NCBI RefSeq assembly: GCF_904846715.1
Contig: NZ_CAJHBU010000022.1
Coordinates: forward strand, 1 to 58,264
DNA: 58,264 nucleotides
DNA from: Psychrobacter vallis
GTDB taxonomy: Bacteria > Pseudomonadota > Gammaproteobacteria > Pseudomonadales > Moraxellaceae
Direction of reading: 5' to 3'
The translations under genes were made by a program, and so were the position numbers. This document shows, in pieces, positions 1 to 8,486 of this stretch. Every line of letters begins with the position of its first letter. Position 1 is the first letter of the stretch. The notes under the pieces are model-generated. The model saw only the letters and a program-made list of their open reading frames with translations. It ran no database searches and was not told where the DNA came from.

Positions 1-249
1 CGCTAGTTGGTCAGTTTGAATAAAGTAGTAAACTACTTATCCAACCCGCCTTCCCTTCCGACTGGGACGCATTATACTCGGTTTTAAAGAGGGGTCAAGG
101 AATGATTTTGCAGATTTATCAGTTTATTTCGGTTAATGAAAAATACTAACTACCTTTCAATGAGTTAGCTATTTTTTATGTTTGGATTTATTTTTAAACG
201 TAGTGATTTATTGCGTATTTGGGTTTATTAACGTCGATTTTCTCTTCTA
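1..249. other. Intergenic, no gene recognised
   Basis: AT-rich stretch with no convincing reading frame. Near the left edge AAGTAGT (23-29) and ACTACTT (32-38) form a short palindrome, nested inside GTTGG (6-10) and CCAAC (41-45). This could be the end or leader of a feature lying left of the window. Nothing else is assigned. Confidence 0.4.
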
Positions 250-395
250 TATAGTCGACTCTAAATAAAATAGAACTATTATATTCCAACGCTAAACTGG
301 AATATAATTTTCTGGCTTGCTGTGCCTACGCCGACAGAGGCGGCAAAAAATTTATTCCAGTCCCTGTTACTCGTTTTTATACTGAACTCACTATA
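250..395 (+). repeat. TATAGTC element, full copy A
   Basis: 146-bp interspersed element beginning TATAGTC and ending CTCACTATA. Arms around CTGGAATATAATTTT and AAAAAATTTATTCCAG enclose the conserved core GCTTGCTGTGCC...GACAGAGGC. Its right end overlaps the 3' end of the glycosylase gene, whose TAG stop (391-393, minus strand) lies inside the element terminus. Confidence 0.85.
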
Positions 396-1104
396 ACTTA
401 CCTATTTTTTTAAAGAATTCCTTATAGGCTGCGACTTTTTTGTCTAACGCTAACGGATAAGCGCGTGAGGTAGACGGCAATCTATATAAGGTTAAATCGT
501 TTACATCAGTGGTTTGATGACTGTCTGCATTTTGCCATTGATAAGGATATGCCATACTTTGATTGGTCTTAGGGTATTTAGATTTGGCTGGTGGTGTAAC
601 GAGCAAACTCATTAACACTTCTGTTGCTTTGCCGCCCGTGGTAAACAATGTCTGTACCTTTGGCACTTGCGGCAAAATATTATCTAAATCAACCGATGTC
701 ACTACGGTTAAGTTTTTATCAGAGGCGTTGCCCGTCTCCCGAATGGCTTGCTTGACAGTGGGACAAGAGGCGATGCCACGCTCAAACATAAAGTTGCGAA
801 TACGCTCAGGATCAAAACGCTCTTCATCCCTTACTCTAAAATAATCGTCATCGTCAAAAAACACGCGTCCATAAATACGCCACATATCATTGTAAAAGTT
901 AGGATAGTGAAAGGACATCGCCCATTTATCAGCAGTCGGTGGAAACGTTCCCATCATCATCACGGTGGCATTTGGCGGTAACACTGGTGGGAAAGGATGC
1001 GTTTCTACTGCGGCGGCTCTCGTTTCGGACAATATCAACTGATTATCCGCTTGGTTCGCGTTGTTTTTGGCATTGGCTGGTTGTATGGTCATGATATTCT
1101 TCAT
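391..1104 (-). CDS. Uracil-DNA glycosylase family protein (MUG-like)
   Basis: The 237-residue protein appears to be a uracil-DNA glycosylase superfamily member, a class that excises uracil or mismatched thymine during base excision repair. Residues 51-56 (MGTFPP) correspond to the N-terminal active-site loop. LPSTSRAYP at 209-217 corresponds to the C-terminal DNA-minor-groove loop of the MUG/UDG fold. The first 35 residues are polar and probably disordered. Two starts are possible, at residues 1 and 5; neither has a strong Shine-Dalgarno sequence. The last codons are Leu(TTA)-TAG, and the stop is contributed by repeat copy A. The gene is monocistronic and divergent from upp. Family assignment is fairly sure; the exact substrate is not. 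Confidence 0.8.
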   Translation of the reverse strand: MKNIMTIQPANAKNNANQADNQLILSETRAAAVETHPFPPVLPPNATVMMMGTFPPTADKWAMSFHYPNFYNDMWRIYGRVFFDDDDYFRVRDEERFDPERIRNFMFERGIASCPTVKQAIRETGNASDKNLTVVTSVDLDNILPQVPKVQTLFTTGGKATEVLMSLLVTPPAKSKYPKTNQSMAYPYQWQNADSHQTTDVNDLTLYRLPSTSRAYPLALDKKVAAYKEFFKKIGKL

Positions 1105-1501
1105 CAGAAAAGGGGTTTTTTTGGTATCATAGCAGGCCTAAACACTGCTTTACTTGAATGACGCTATCTATAGTCAATATTGAATAAAATGGATACACAA
1201 TATTATGGTGCGGGACTGGTGCAAATTTTGCTTGCTGTGCCTACGCCGACAGAGGCTACAAAAAAGTTATCCAAGTCCTGCTGACTCTTTTTTATATTGA
1301 CCTGACTATGGCCAAATACAATTAAATTAAATAAGACCAATCTGGTTATAAATGCATTTGGCTTACTTTAGTATCAAAGCATTAAGCTTACTATTGATAG
1401 GCTAAACATAGCGTTAAAGTGCAGTAAGTGTTTGTATCTTTTATACTAATAGCAACCGCAATAACTGCGCAAGCATCAGCCCAAAAATCAAGAGAATTCT
1501 T
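1105..1501. other. Divergent intergenic region upstream of upp
   Basis: This 397-bp gap between the glycosylase gene and upp holds repeat copy B and the upp leader. TATACT at 1442-1447 is a possible -10 box for upp, but no well-spaced -35 was found. No reading frame is convincing. Confidence 0.5.
1169..1311 (+). repeat. TATAGTC element, full copy B
   Basis: 143-bp copy from TATAGTC (1169) to GACTATG (1311). The core GCTTGCTGTGCCTACGCCGA is identical to copy A. Arms GGGACTGGTGCAAATTTT and AAGTTATCCAAGTCCTG pair. It lies in a divergent promoter region about 190 bp upstream of upp. Confidence 0.85.
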
Positions 1502-2161
1502 ATGAGTGACTTAAATAGCGGTCTAAAAATTACAGTAATCGATCATCCACTAGTCCGTCATAAACTCAGCCTAATGCGCGAAAAAGATTGTAGTACTTAC
1601 AAATTTCGGACGCTGACCAAAGAGCTTGCGCGCTTGATGGCGTATGAAGCGAGCCGTGATTTCGAAATTGAAACCTTCCCAATGGAAGGCTGGTGTGGTG
1701 AAATCACTGGTGAGCAAATCATCGGTAAGACGGCGACGATTGTACCGATTTTACGTGCTGGTATTGGCATGTTGGATGGAGTACTCGATTTGATTCCTAC
1801 CGCAAAAATCTCTGTCGTCGGTCTACAGCGTGATGAACAAACATTGCAACCAGTACCTTTCTTTGAAAAGTTCGTCAGTCACATGGACAAACGCCCAGCA
1901 CTTATTATTGACCCAATGCTAGCGACTGGTGGCTCCATGGTAGCAACCATTGAGATGCTGAAAAAAAATGGCTGTACTAACATTAAAGCATTGGTTTTGG
2001 TTGCCGCACCAGAAGGCGTACGTTTGGTCAATGAAGCACATCCTGACGTGACTATTTATACCGCCGCGCTAGACAGTCATTTGGATGAGCATGGTTATAT
2101 CATTCCAGGTCTTGGTGATGCGGGTGATAAAATCTTTGGCAAGCAATTATTAAATAAGTAG
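1502..2161 (+). CDS. upp: Uracil phosphoribosyltransferase
   Basis: Upp converts uracil and PRPP to UMP in pyrimidine salvage in the cytoplasm. The 219 residues slightly exceed the usual 208-209. The PRPP-binding loop appears as [11 protein letters not shown], about two thirds along, and the uracil-binding C-terminal region contains [10 protein letters not shown]. The ATG at 1502 follows AAGAGA at proper spacing. It is a single-gene unit; the first downstream structure is the hairpin at 2170-2223. Identification is secure. Confidence 0.97.
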   Translation: MSDLNSGLKITVIDHPLVRHKLSLMREKDCSTYKFRTLTKELARLMAYEASRDFEIETFPMEGWCGEITGEQIIGKTATIVPILRAGIGMLDGVLDLIPTAKISVVGLQRDEQTLQPVPFFEKFVSHMDKRPALIIDPMLATGGSMVATIEMLKKNGCTNIKALVLVAAPEGVRLVNEAHPDVTIYTAALDSHLDEHGYIIPGLGDAGDKIFGKQLLNK

Positions 2162-2169
2162 CTGTCAAT

Positions 2170-2223
2170 CTAGGGCGTGTCCTCAATTCAATCGATAATC
2201 ATCTAAATGAGGACACGCCCTAG
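2170..2223. repeat. Perfect 16-bp inverted repeat carrying CTAGGGCGTGT
   Basis: CTAGGGCGTGTCCTCA (2170-2185) is followed 22 bases later by its exact reverse complement (2208-2223). There is no T-tract, so it is not a typical terminator, although it could protect the upp mRNA 3' end. The CTAGGGCGTGT end recurs at about 15682 and, inverted, at about 39511-39524, which suggests a tiny mobile-element remnant. Confidence 0.6.
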
Positions 2224-2239
2224 CAGTATTTCAGGTGAC

Positions 2240-2300
2240 ATGGTCGATTTTAAATCAAACAGATACATTATATTTCAATGCTGAACTGGTATGAATATAC
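2240..2300 (+). repeat. TATAGTC element, left-half remnant
   Basis: ATGGTCGATTT followed by ACAGATACATTATATTTCAA and GAACTGGTATGAATATA matches the left half of the element up to the hairpin arm. The core and right end are missing. It lies just upstream of the SDR gene and forms much of its leader. Confidence 0.6.
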
Positions 2301-2323
2301 AGCCTCAACGATAAGGACAGACA

Positions 2324-3076
2324 ATGAACGTATTGATTACAGGTGCTAGTGCCGGTTTTGGTAAAGCACTGGCTGAACGTTTGGTCGCAAAAGGTCACCG
2401 TGTCATTGGCTGTGCGAGACGCATCGATAAACTTAATGCGTTGGCAGAGACTTTGGGTGAGAATTTTTTGCCGGTGGTTATGGATGTGAGTGACACCGAC
2501 TCTATCCCGCAAATCATTGCCAATCTGCCTGATGGCTTTAAGCAAATCGATGTATTAGTCAATAATGCAGGACTGGCACTCGGTACAGAGCCTGCGCACA
2601 AGGCCAATCTTGATGACTGGATGCGCATGACGGATACCAACGTCAAAGGTCTAATGGCACTTACTCATGCCGTCTTGCCAGCGATGGTAGCACGCGACAG
2701 CGGTTATATCATAAATGTGGGTTCGATTGCGGGCAGCTGGCCATACTTTGGTGGTAACGTCTATGGCGCGACCAAAGCTTTTGTAAAACAGTTCAGCTTA
2801 AACTTGCGCGCGGATCTGATTGGTACACAAGTGCGCGTTACTAACCTTGAGCCAGGCGTTGTAGCAGGTACGGAGTTCTCCAACGTGCGTTATCATGGTG
2901 ACGATGCCAAAGCCGCAAAAGTTTATGATGGCTTCAAAACCATGACGGGCGAAGATATTGGTGATATTTTGTTATGGCTTATCGAATCGCCTGCTCATGT
3001 CAACATCAATCGCTTGGAAGTGATGCCAGTGGCGCAAACCTATAATGGTTTGACGGTTGCTAAGAAAGATTCTTAG
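2324..3076 (+). CDS. SDR family oxidoreductase (YdfG-like)
   Basis: This is a 250-residue classical short-chain dehydrogenase, close in pattern to YdfG-type NADP-dependent 3-hydroxy acid (serine/allo-threonine) dehydrogenases. TGASAGFG at residues 6-13 is the nucleotide-binding motif. NNAG follows strand 4, and the catalytic Ser (NVGSIAG) and YxxxK (YGATK) are present. The start follows AAGGACAGACA. The protein should be cytosolic and soluble. Substrate cannot be fixed from sequence. The gene is monocistronic, convergent with the unknown gene at 3248-3904 and separated from it by repeat copy C. Confidence 0.88.
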   Translation: MNVLITGASAGFGKALAERLVAKGHRVIGCARRIDKLNALAETLGENFLPVVMDVSDTDSIPQIIANLPDGFKQIDVLVNNAGLALGTEPAHKANLDDWMRMTDTNVKGLMALTHAVLPAMVARDSGYIINVGSIAGSWPYFGGNVYGATKAFVKQFSLNLRADLIGTQVRVTNLEPGVVAGTEFSNVRYHGDDAKAAKVYDGFKTMTGEDIGDILLWLIESPAHVNINRLEVMPVAQTYNGLTVAKKDS

Positions 3077-3090
3077 ACTTTAATTTCATC

Positions 3091-3234
3091 TATAGTCAGT
3101 TAAAAATAAACGAGTGACGCAAAACGAGAGTTCTGCTGGTATAAATTGTCCTCGCTTGCTGTGCCGTTGCAGACAGATGCTTCGAACAATTCATCCCAGC
3201 AATCTCTTGATCTTTTTAAATCGAACAGACTATA
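3091..3234 (+). repeat. TATAGTC element, full copy C
   Basis: 144-bp copy from TATAGTC to GACTATA between two convergent genes. Arms CTGCTGGTATAAATTGT and ACAATTCATCCCAGCAA pair. Both arms carry the AATTGT/ACAATT variant, a compensated change relative to other copies. Confidence 0.85.
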
Positions 3235-3247
3235 TCACTCTGTCTCA

Positions 3248-3904
3248 TTAACGTAACTCATAAAACCGAAGCAATATAGCGTGATCTATGTTGCTTTTTT
3301 TTATGTCTTCAATTGTGAGCTCATTGACCAAACGCAAGTCCTGAAAATCTAAAATCAGTACTTCATTACGCAGGCGCTCGCTAGTGCGTTTATTGTGGCG
3401 TATTGGAAATCCCAATACTTGTTTGCCGACGATTTTTACATGATTCACAATAGTCGCTGAATGAGATATTTTTATGTTTTCAGCTATTTTCTGGGCATTA
3501 ATGATCGCGGTGGCGGGATTGACGGTTGTGACTAAAATCTTGGTTTGCCGAATGCTTTTGGGTAAGTCTCCTGCAAAAAATACTGTCTGCTCCAATGGTA
3601 AATACTGAGCGTGACGCATTAATTCTTGCCGAAATAAGGTAGGCATATTCGTGTTAAAGCTGTCTTCTGTTTGCTGATAAAACGCCGTAAAATTACGATG
3701 AAGGTAACGTCCAAATACGGTGCTATTAACCCATTCTTGATATGTGTCATTTGTTAGTAGCTGCTGGGTAAAAGCAGGCGCATCTGGAATAAGGTCAGTC
3801 GTGAGCATCGCCTTTAAGAGTGTTTGCGGAGTGATAAACGTCTGCTGCTGCCAAACTTGTGGATACAAGCTGCTATCAAGTAATGGTAATGTCGATTGAT
3901 TCAT
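3248..3904 (-). CDS. Conserved-looking protein of unknown function
   Basis: I do not recognise this 218-residue soluble protein. It has no signal peptide or membrane segment. The N-terminal half is helical and Gln/Thr-rich. Residues about 135-200 look like alternating strands and contain a basic run (RHNKRTSERLRNE) followed by VLILDFQDLRLV. The start is supported by AAGGA nine bases upstream of the ATG at 3904. Base composition resembles the neighbours, so recent acquisition is not suggested. It is divergent from the hydrolase gene, with the palindrome at 3965-4021 between them. Confidence 0.65.
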   Translation of the reverse strand: MNQSTLPLLDSSLYPQVWQQQTFITPQTLLKAMLTTDLIPDAPAFTQQLLTNDTYQEWVNSTVFGRYLHRNFTAFYQQTEDSFNTNMPTLFRQELMRHAQYLPLEQTVFFAGDLPKSIRQTKILVTTVNPATAIINAQKIAENIKISHSATIVNHVKIVGKQVLGFPIRHNKRTSERLRNEVLILDFQDLRLVNELTIEDIKKSNIDHAILLRFYELR

Positions 3905-3964
3905 GCGCTGATATCCTTGTCAGTCATCAAATATCACAACCACTATTTGTACCATCAGCCAACT

Positions 3965-4021
3965 TCTATACTATGGTCATGTGACTGTTTTAATATAACA
4001 GTCTTTCACTCATAGTATAGA
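3965..4021. repeat. Nested double palindrome
   Basis: The outer arms TCTATACTATG (3965-3975) and CATAGTATAGA (4011-4021) are perfect complements. The inner arms GACTGTT (3983-3989) and AACAGTC (3997-4003) are also perfect. Two 7-base unpaired stretches face each other. It lies in a divergent promoter region, so it may be an operator or a very short mobile element. Confidence 0.6.
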
Positions 4022-4049
4022 TACTTTTGCCATGATATATTTTGCCCAA

Positions 4050-4130
4050 GATAGGTCGATTCTCAAGAAAACAGATACATGATATTCCAACGTGGAACTG
4101 GTATAAATTTTTATACTAACATCACTATAG
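4050..4130 (+). repeat. TATAGTC element, core-deleted copy
   Basis: The left half (GTCGATTCTC...ACAGATACATGATATTCCAA...GAACTGGTATAAATTTT) is joined directly to the right end (TATACTAACATCACTATA). The hairpin core and right arm are missing. It ends 27 bp before the hydrolase start. Confidence 0.65.
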
Positions 4131-4157
4131 ATCGATAAACCAAAGCGATATCACCTT

Positions 4158-5114
4158 ATGAAAACAAACCTCCTTTTTCTACCAAGGCATTATCAATTAC
4201 AGACGCTAAATATGGCACTGGCTGATGGTACGCTATTGCCAGTATCTGTCATTGGCAACGGTAAACCCGTCATAATGCTACACGCCTATGGAATGGATGC
4301 ACGTGAGTTTTTACCTTTTATTCTACCGTTAATAGATAAGTATGAGTTTTACTTACCGCATTTTCGAGGATTTGGCGCAGCAAAAGACATCAATCTTACC
4401 CAGTTTGATTTTGTACGTCAGTATGCCGATGATATTCACGCCGTGATTGAGGAAATTTGTATGACTCGTGACATAGAGTCTTTGCCCGTTGCCGCGATTT
4501 CGATGGGTGCACTAGTCATGTGGTCGTATTTTGAGCATTTTGGCATATCACGAGTCAGTCGCTATATGAACATAGATCAAAGCCCTGTGATTCATAATCA
4601 AGTGGATTGGCAAGGTGGGCTGTTTGGAAAACAGCAACAAGAGATGTTTGATATCTTTCATGAGGTAGTAGACATGACACTGCCGTATGCTAATCTCAAT
4701 AGCTTTACGCACTTGCCTTTTGCTCTCAAACGTCGCGTGACGGATGTCGAACGTTTGTTTTCCTTATTATCCGTGAATCGTACGCGCTCCAAGGCCATCG
4801 TACAAATATTGACTCATCAACATGATCATAAATTGGTATTTTATGACCACAGCACGTGGCAACATAAAATGCGCTGCCTACAAGCCTATTTGGCATTGCC
4901 CTATGATTTTCGTCCCATCATCGCAGATGTGACCATTCCAGTGGTCAGTCTGATCGGTGGTCGCTCAGAATTATATGATCCCAAATGGCAGCAAAAAATC
5001 ACGCAGATGCTTCCCAATGCTCGCGAAGTTGTATTGCCACGCTCAGGTCATGCGGTGCCGCTGGATGAGCCTATTAGGTTTTATAAGGTATTAAAGGATT
5101 TTTTGGAAGCTTAG
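4158..5114 (+). CDS. Alpha/beta hydrolase
   Basis: This is a 318-residue alpha/beta-hydrolase fold protein, probably a serine esterase or lipase-like enzyme of unknown substrate. LHAYGMD at 41-47 supplies the oxyanion region. Ser115 in AISMGA is the predicted nucleophile, with Ala where Gly is usual in GxSxG. His298 in RSGHAVPLDEP is the predicted catalytic base. There is no signal peptide, so a cytoplasmic location is likely. The unit ends at the terminator at 5125-5160. Confidence 0.85.
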   Translation: MKTNLLFLPRHYQLQTLNMALADGTLLPVSVIGNGKPVIMLHAYGMDAREFLPFILPLIDKYEFYLPHFRGFGAAKDINLTQFDFVRQYADDIHAVIEEICMTRDIESLPVAAISMGALVMWSYFEHFGISRVSRYMNIDQSPVIHNQVDWQGGLFGKQQQEMFDIFHEVVDMTLPYANLNSFTHLPFALKRRVTDVERLFSLLSVNRTRSKAIVQILTHQHDHKLVFYDHSTWQHKMRCLQAYLALPYDFRPIIADVTIPVVSLIGGRSELYDPKWQQKITQMLPNAREVVLPRSGHAVPLDEPIRFYKVLKDFLEA

Positions 5115-5124
5115 TTTCTAAACT

Positions 5125-5160
5125 GAATAAAAAAGCGACTCCAAAAGTCGCTTTTTTATT
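5125..5160. terminator. Bidirectional intrinsic terminator
   Basis: AAAAAAGCGACT, a short loop and AGTCGCTTTTTT form a strong stem with a T-tract on both strands. It serves the hydrolase (plus) and the DUF1653 gene (minus), which converge here. Confidence 0.9.
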
Positions 5161-5189
5161 TGCTCGATCTATTTACCAAAAACTTAGCA

Positions 5190-5426
5190 CTAATCAGCCA
5201 ACGTTTGAATCAATTCAAATCGTGGTATTTCTTTACCATCAACCGTGACCGTTTCAGCAAACATGCTTAAAGGTCGCACCCAAACGCCATATTCACCATA
5301 AAGACAACGATACACGACTAACGACTCTTCGGTCTCTGAATGGGTTGCCGTATGCAACACTTGATAAAGGCTGCCTTTATAATGGCGATAAATGCCTTGG
5401 GGAATGGATTTTTTTATCATATTCAA
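5190..5426 (-). CDS. DUF1653 domain protein
   Basis: This 78-residue protein has the DUF1653 pattern: an opening GIYRHYKGSLYQVL, a middle VVYRCLYGEYGVWVRPLSMF, and a closing FELI. The family consists of small, widely distributed bacterial proteins of unknown role, often occurring as one domain. The whole protein is one domain with no membrane segment. Upstream (higher coordinates) is the tyrS terminator, so it probably has its own promoter near 5430-5460. Its end faces the bidirectional terminator. Confidence 0.85.
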   Translation of the reverse strand: MNMIKKSIPQGIYRHYKGSLYQVLHTATHSETEESLVVYRCLYGEYGVWVRPLSMFAETVTVDGKEIPRFELIQTLAD

Positions 5427-5458
5427 CTCTAATTTTTCATATTTTCATATAGCAAATA

Positions 5459-5493
5459 AATAAGATCGGCGATACATGCCGACCTTATTTTTA
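5459..5493 (-). terminator. Terminator of tyrS
   Basis: AATAAG-TCGGC and GCCGA-CTTATT pair across a short loop. On the minus strand the stem follows tyrS and repeat copy D and ends in TTATTTATT. The plus strand also carries a T-run, so it may work both ways. Confidence 0.7.
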
Positions 5494-5510
5494 CTTTTTA
5501 TATTGGACGC

Positions 5511-5656
5511 TATAGTCGATACTAAACAACATAAATAGACAATATCACGATGCGAGACTGGTACAAATTTTTCTTGCTTGCTGTGCCTGCGCAGACAGAT
5601 GCTGCGAAAAATTTACTCCAGTCTCGCTAATCCTTTTCTATATTGACCTGACCATA
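5511..5656 (+). repeat. TATAGTC element, full copy D
   Basis: 146-bp copy from TATAGTC to GACCATA. Arms at 5552-5573 and 5606-5627 pair at 19 of 22 positions around a 32-base core containing CTTGCTGTGCCTGCGCAGAC. It ends two bases before the tyrS stop codon, so tyrS transcripts carry it in their 3' untranslated region. Confidence 0.9.
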
Positions 5657-5658
5657 TA

Positions 5659-6873
5659 TCAACCCACCGTCACTTTTGCATAAGCCTTTTTGCCTGCTTG
5701 AATGACGACTGTCTGACCTGACGTTAAACTAAAACCTGCATTGACTTCTTCGCCATCTACTTTTACCGCATTACGTTTTAGCATGTCTTTTGCCGCAGCA
5801 CTGTTCTTAGTCAAACCTGCTTGGTTTAATATCTGTGTGATAAACAAGGACTCTTGACTATCCTCAAGCGTTAACGTCACTTCTGGTAAATCAACAGGCA
5901 ACTCGCCGTCGGCTAACACATTACCTGCTGATTTGTGTGCATTGGCAGCGGCATCAGCATCATGAAAACGCTCAATGAGTTCTTCGGCAAGAATACGTTT
6001 GATCTCTTGTGGATTACGACCACTTTCCATCTCTGCCATTAAGACTTCGACTTCTTCCATGGGTTTAAAGCTCAACAACTCAAAATAACGACGAATTAAA
6101 GTATCTGGCATCGATAGAAGTTTTTGGTACATCGTGCCTGGTGCATCATGAATTGCGACGTAGTTATTTAAGGATTTAGACATTTTATTGACGCCGTCCA
6201 GCCCTTCTAAGATTGGCACGGTGATACAAACTTGCGACTCTTGGCCGTAACGACCTTGCAGTGTACGTCCCATTAATAAATTAAAAGTCTGATCAGTACC
6301 ACCAAGCTCGACATCGGCTTTTAGCGCGATAGAATCATAGCCCTGCACCAATGGATAAAGAAACTCGTGGATAGAAATGGGCGTTTGCGACGCATAACGT
6401 TTAGAAAAATCATCACGCTCAAGCATACGCGAGACCGTCTGTTGGCTGGCAAGCTGAATCATATCAGCGGCTGACATATCGTTAAACCATTCGGAGTTAA
6501 ACACCACGCGCGTTTTTTCTTTATCCAAGATTTTAAAGACTTGTTCAGCATAAGTGGTCGCATTGGCTTTGATTTGCTCATCAGTCAATGGCGGACGGGT
6601 AGAGTTTTTACCAGAAGGATCGCCAATCTTGGCAGTATAATCGCCGATTAAAAAATAAATCTCATGACCCAAATCTTGAAAATGCTTGAGCTTATTAATC
6701 AAAACTGTATGACCCAAGTGCAAGTCGGGAGCAGTCGGATCAAAACCTGCCTTGATACGTAGCGGACGATTGAGTTTAAGCTTGGTAATTAAATCATCTT
6801 CAGACAGGATTTCTTGCGTCCCGCGCTGGATAAGGGCAAGCTGTTCTTCTAGCGTGTAGGTTTGAGTGGTCAT
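5659..6873 (-). CDS. tyrS: Tyrosyl-tRNA synthetase
   Basis: TyrS charges tRNA-Tyr with tyrosine. The class I signatures are present: HLGH (HIGH) near residue 53 and KMSKS in NKMSKSLNN. The C-terminal part looks like the S4 RNA-binding domain. The chosen start (ATG at 6871-6873, protein [11 protein letters not shown]) follows AAAGAG; a longer frame from 6912 lacks a good ribosome site. This gives 404 residues, normal for the TyrZ-like branch. It is divergent from anmK, an arrangement I recall from other gammaproteobacteria. Confidence 0.97.
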   Translation of the reverse strand: MTTQTYTLEEQLALIQRGTQEILSEDDLITKLKLNRPLRIKAGFDPTAPDLHLGHTVLINKLKHFQDLGHEIYFLIGDYTAKIGDPSGKNSTRPPLTDEQIKANATTYAEQVFKILDKEKTRVVFNSEWFNDMSAADMIQLASQQTVSRMLERDDFSKRYASQTPISIHEFLYPLVQGYDSIALKADVELGGTDQTFNLLMGRTLQGRYGQESQVCITVPILEGLDGVNKMSKSLNNYVAIHDAPGTMYQKLLSMPDTLIRRYFELLSFKPMEEVEVLMAEMESGRNPQEIKRILAEELIERFHDADAAANAHKSAGNVLADGELPVDLPEVTLTLEDSQESLFITQILNQAGLTKNSAAAKDMLKRNAVKVDGEEVNAGFSLTSGQTVVIQAGKKAYAKVTVG

Positions 6874-6992
6874 GATGATCTCTTTATCGTCTTTATTAAG
6901 GGGTAAAAGCATGTGGGCTATTTAAAATCGCGTAGCCGTCAAAAAATGTTAGAATTTGGCAGATATACTAGCGTTTTTTAAGGTAAATTGCC

Positions 6993-8390
6993 ATGACCAA
7001 CCCCGCATCAATGACTGATACTCCTGATAACACTCATACAGATTTAAGTTTAAATAATGAATTAGATAACCCGTCAGACGATTACTTAGATGCTTATTTA
7101 AATAATAATGACGACTTAAATTACGAAACCCTGACCGAGGCGCTCGAACAAACCGTGTTTGAAAACTTCGACGATGGCTTGTATATCGGTATGATGTCAG
7201 GGACGAGCTTGGACGGAATGGATGCGGTGCTTTGTCAGTTTAATGACAAGATTGATAGTAAAAACGAGACGCAGCAACCCATGCGCTTGCTTGCGACATA
7301 CAGTCAAGACTTCCCAACACGGTTACGTGAGGTTTTATTGGCACTTTGCCAGCCCAATGGTGTGGATGAATTAACACCAGAAGCGGATGAACCCAGTAGT
7401 GAGTTGGACTGGTTCGGTTGGGCAAGTCGTGAGTATGCTGAGTTTGCCAGCGACGTGGTCAATACCTTATTGCAGCAAGCAAATACAGATGTCGAGGCGG
7501 TTTTAGCCATTGGCTGTCATGGGCAAACCGTCCGCCATCGTCCGCAGATGGGCTTTAGCTTACAGTTGGTCGATGCCAATATTATTGCTGAGCGTACTGG
7601 TATCAGTGTCGTCAGTGATTTCAGACGCCGTGATATGGCGGTCGGTGGGCAAGGTGCGCCATTAGTACCAGCATTTCATCAAGCACTATTTGCCACAGCT
7701 GATAACACGCGTGTGTTATTAAATTTGGGTGGTATTGCCAATATAACGGTCTTGCCAGCCATCGCTCATGAAGACTCGAATCATCAGCCAGCAAATGATA
7801 TCGTTGGTTATGACACAGGCCCTGCCAATTTATTATTAGATGCGTGGACGGCATTGCACACCGATAAGGATTACGATGCTGGTGGTGCATGGGCAGAGTC
7901 AGGGCAAGTCGTCGAGCCACTACTAAATCAACTTCTAGAACATCCGTTTTTTGCTCGGCCTTATCCTAAAAGTACAGGCCGTGAAGATTTTAATCTAGCA
8001 TGGTTACAGGATGAGCTACAAAAATTCGATCAAGCGTCTGTCTATGTGCGCTACTCATCAGCAGATGTGCAAGCCACTTTAACTGAGCTGACGGCTGTCA
8101 GTGCCAGTACACAAATCAAACCATTTTTAAGTAATGATACACAAGAATCTGATGCTGTCTATGTTTGCGGTGGCGGTGCGATGAATAATTATCTTATCAA
8201 GCGTTTGCAAGCGCATCTACCTCATTGCACCGTACAGACTACGGCGAGTTTGGGACTTGATCCCACTTGGGTGGAAGCGGTCGCATTTGCATGGCTAGCA
8301 AGACAAACCTTGATGGGTGAATCGGGTAACTTGCCAGCGGTGACGGGGGCAAGTAAAGGCGTGGTATTGGGGCAAGTGTGTTTTGCCTGA
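6993..8390 (+). CDS. anmK: Anhydro-N-acetylmuramic acid kinase
   Basis: AnmK phosphorylates 1,6-anhydro-MurNAc from recycled peptidoglycan and opens the anhydro ring, giving MurNAc-6-phosphate. The ATP-binding motif YIGMMSGTSLDGMDAVL starts at residue 64. GHGQTVRHRP and the C-terminal VYVCGGGAMNN are typical of the family. The protein has 465 residues against about 370 in E. coli. The excess is mainly an acidic, Asn/Asp-rich N-terminal extension of about 60 residues. The start is supported by AAGGT upstream; no internal Met before Tyr64 has a better site. Confidence 0.95.
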   Translation: MTNPASMTDTPDNTHTDLSLNNELDNPSDDYLDAYLNNNDDLNYETLTEALEQTVFENFDDGLYIGMMSGTSLDGMDAVLCQFNDKIDSKNETQQPMRLLATYSQDFPTRLREVLLALCQPNGVDELTPEADEPSSELDWFGWASREYAEFASDVVNTLLQQANTDVEAVLAIGCHGQTVRHRPQMGFSLQLVDANIIAERTGISVVSDFRRRDMAVGGQGAPLVPAFHQALFATADNTRVLLNLGGIANITVLPAIAHEDSNHQPANDIVGYDTGPANLLLDAWTALHTDKDYDAGGAWAESGQVVEPLLNQLLEHPFFARPYPKSTGREDFNLAWLQDELQKFDQASVYVRYSSADVQATLTELTAVSASTQIKPFLSNDTQESDAVYVCGGGAMNNYLIKRLQAHLPHCTVQTTASLGLDPTWVEAVAFAWLARQTLMGESGNLPAVTGASKGVVLGQVCFA

Positions 8391-8486
8391 TTGGTCAAAT
8401 TTTAGTTTACATACGTGCACCTATGTGTTTTATAATGAATTTTGAAATACCCTCCTCTTAGGACTCGTAAGTACAGGATATATCGC

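Noticed and set aside
7621..7920. 99-codon open frame antisense to anmK
   Set aside because: It lies fully inside a well-identified gene, has no ribosome site and shows no recognisable domain; similar antisense frames occur in rapA, rho and pheT.
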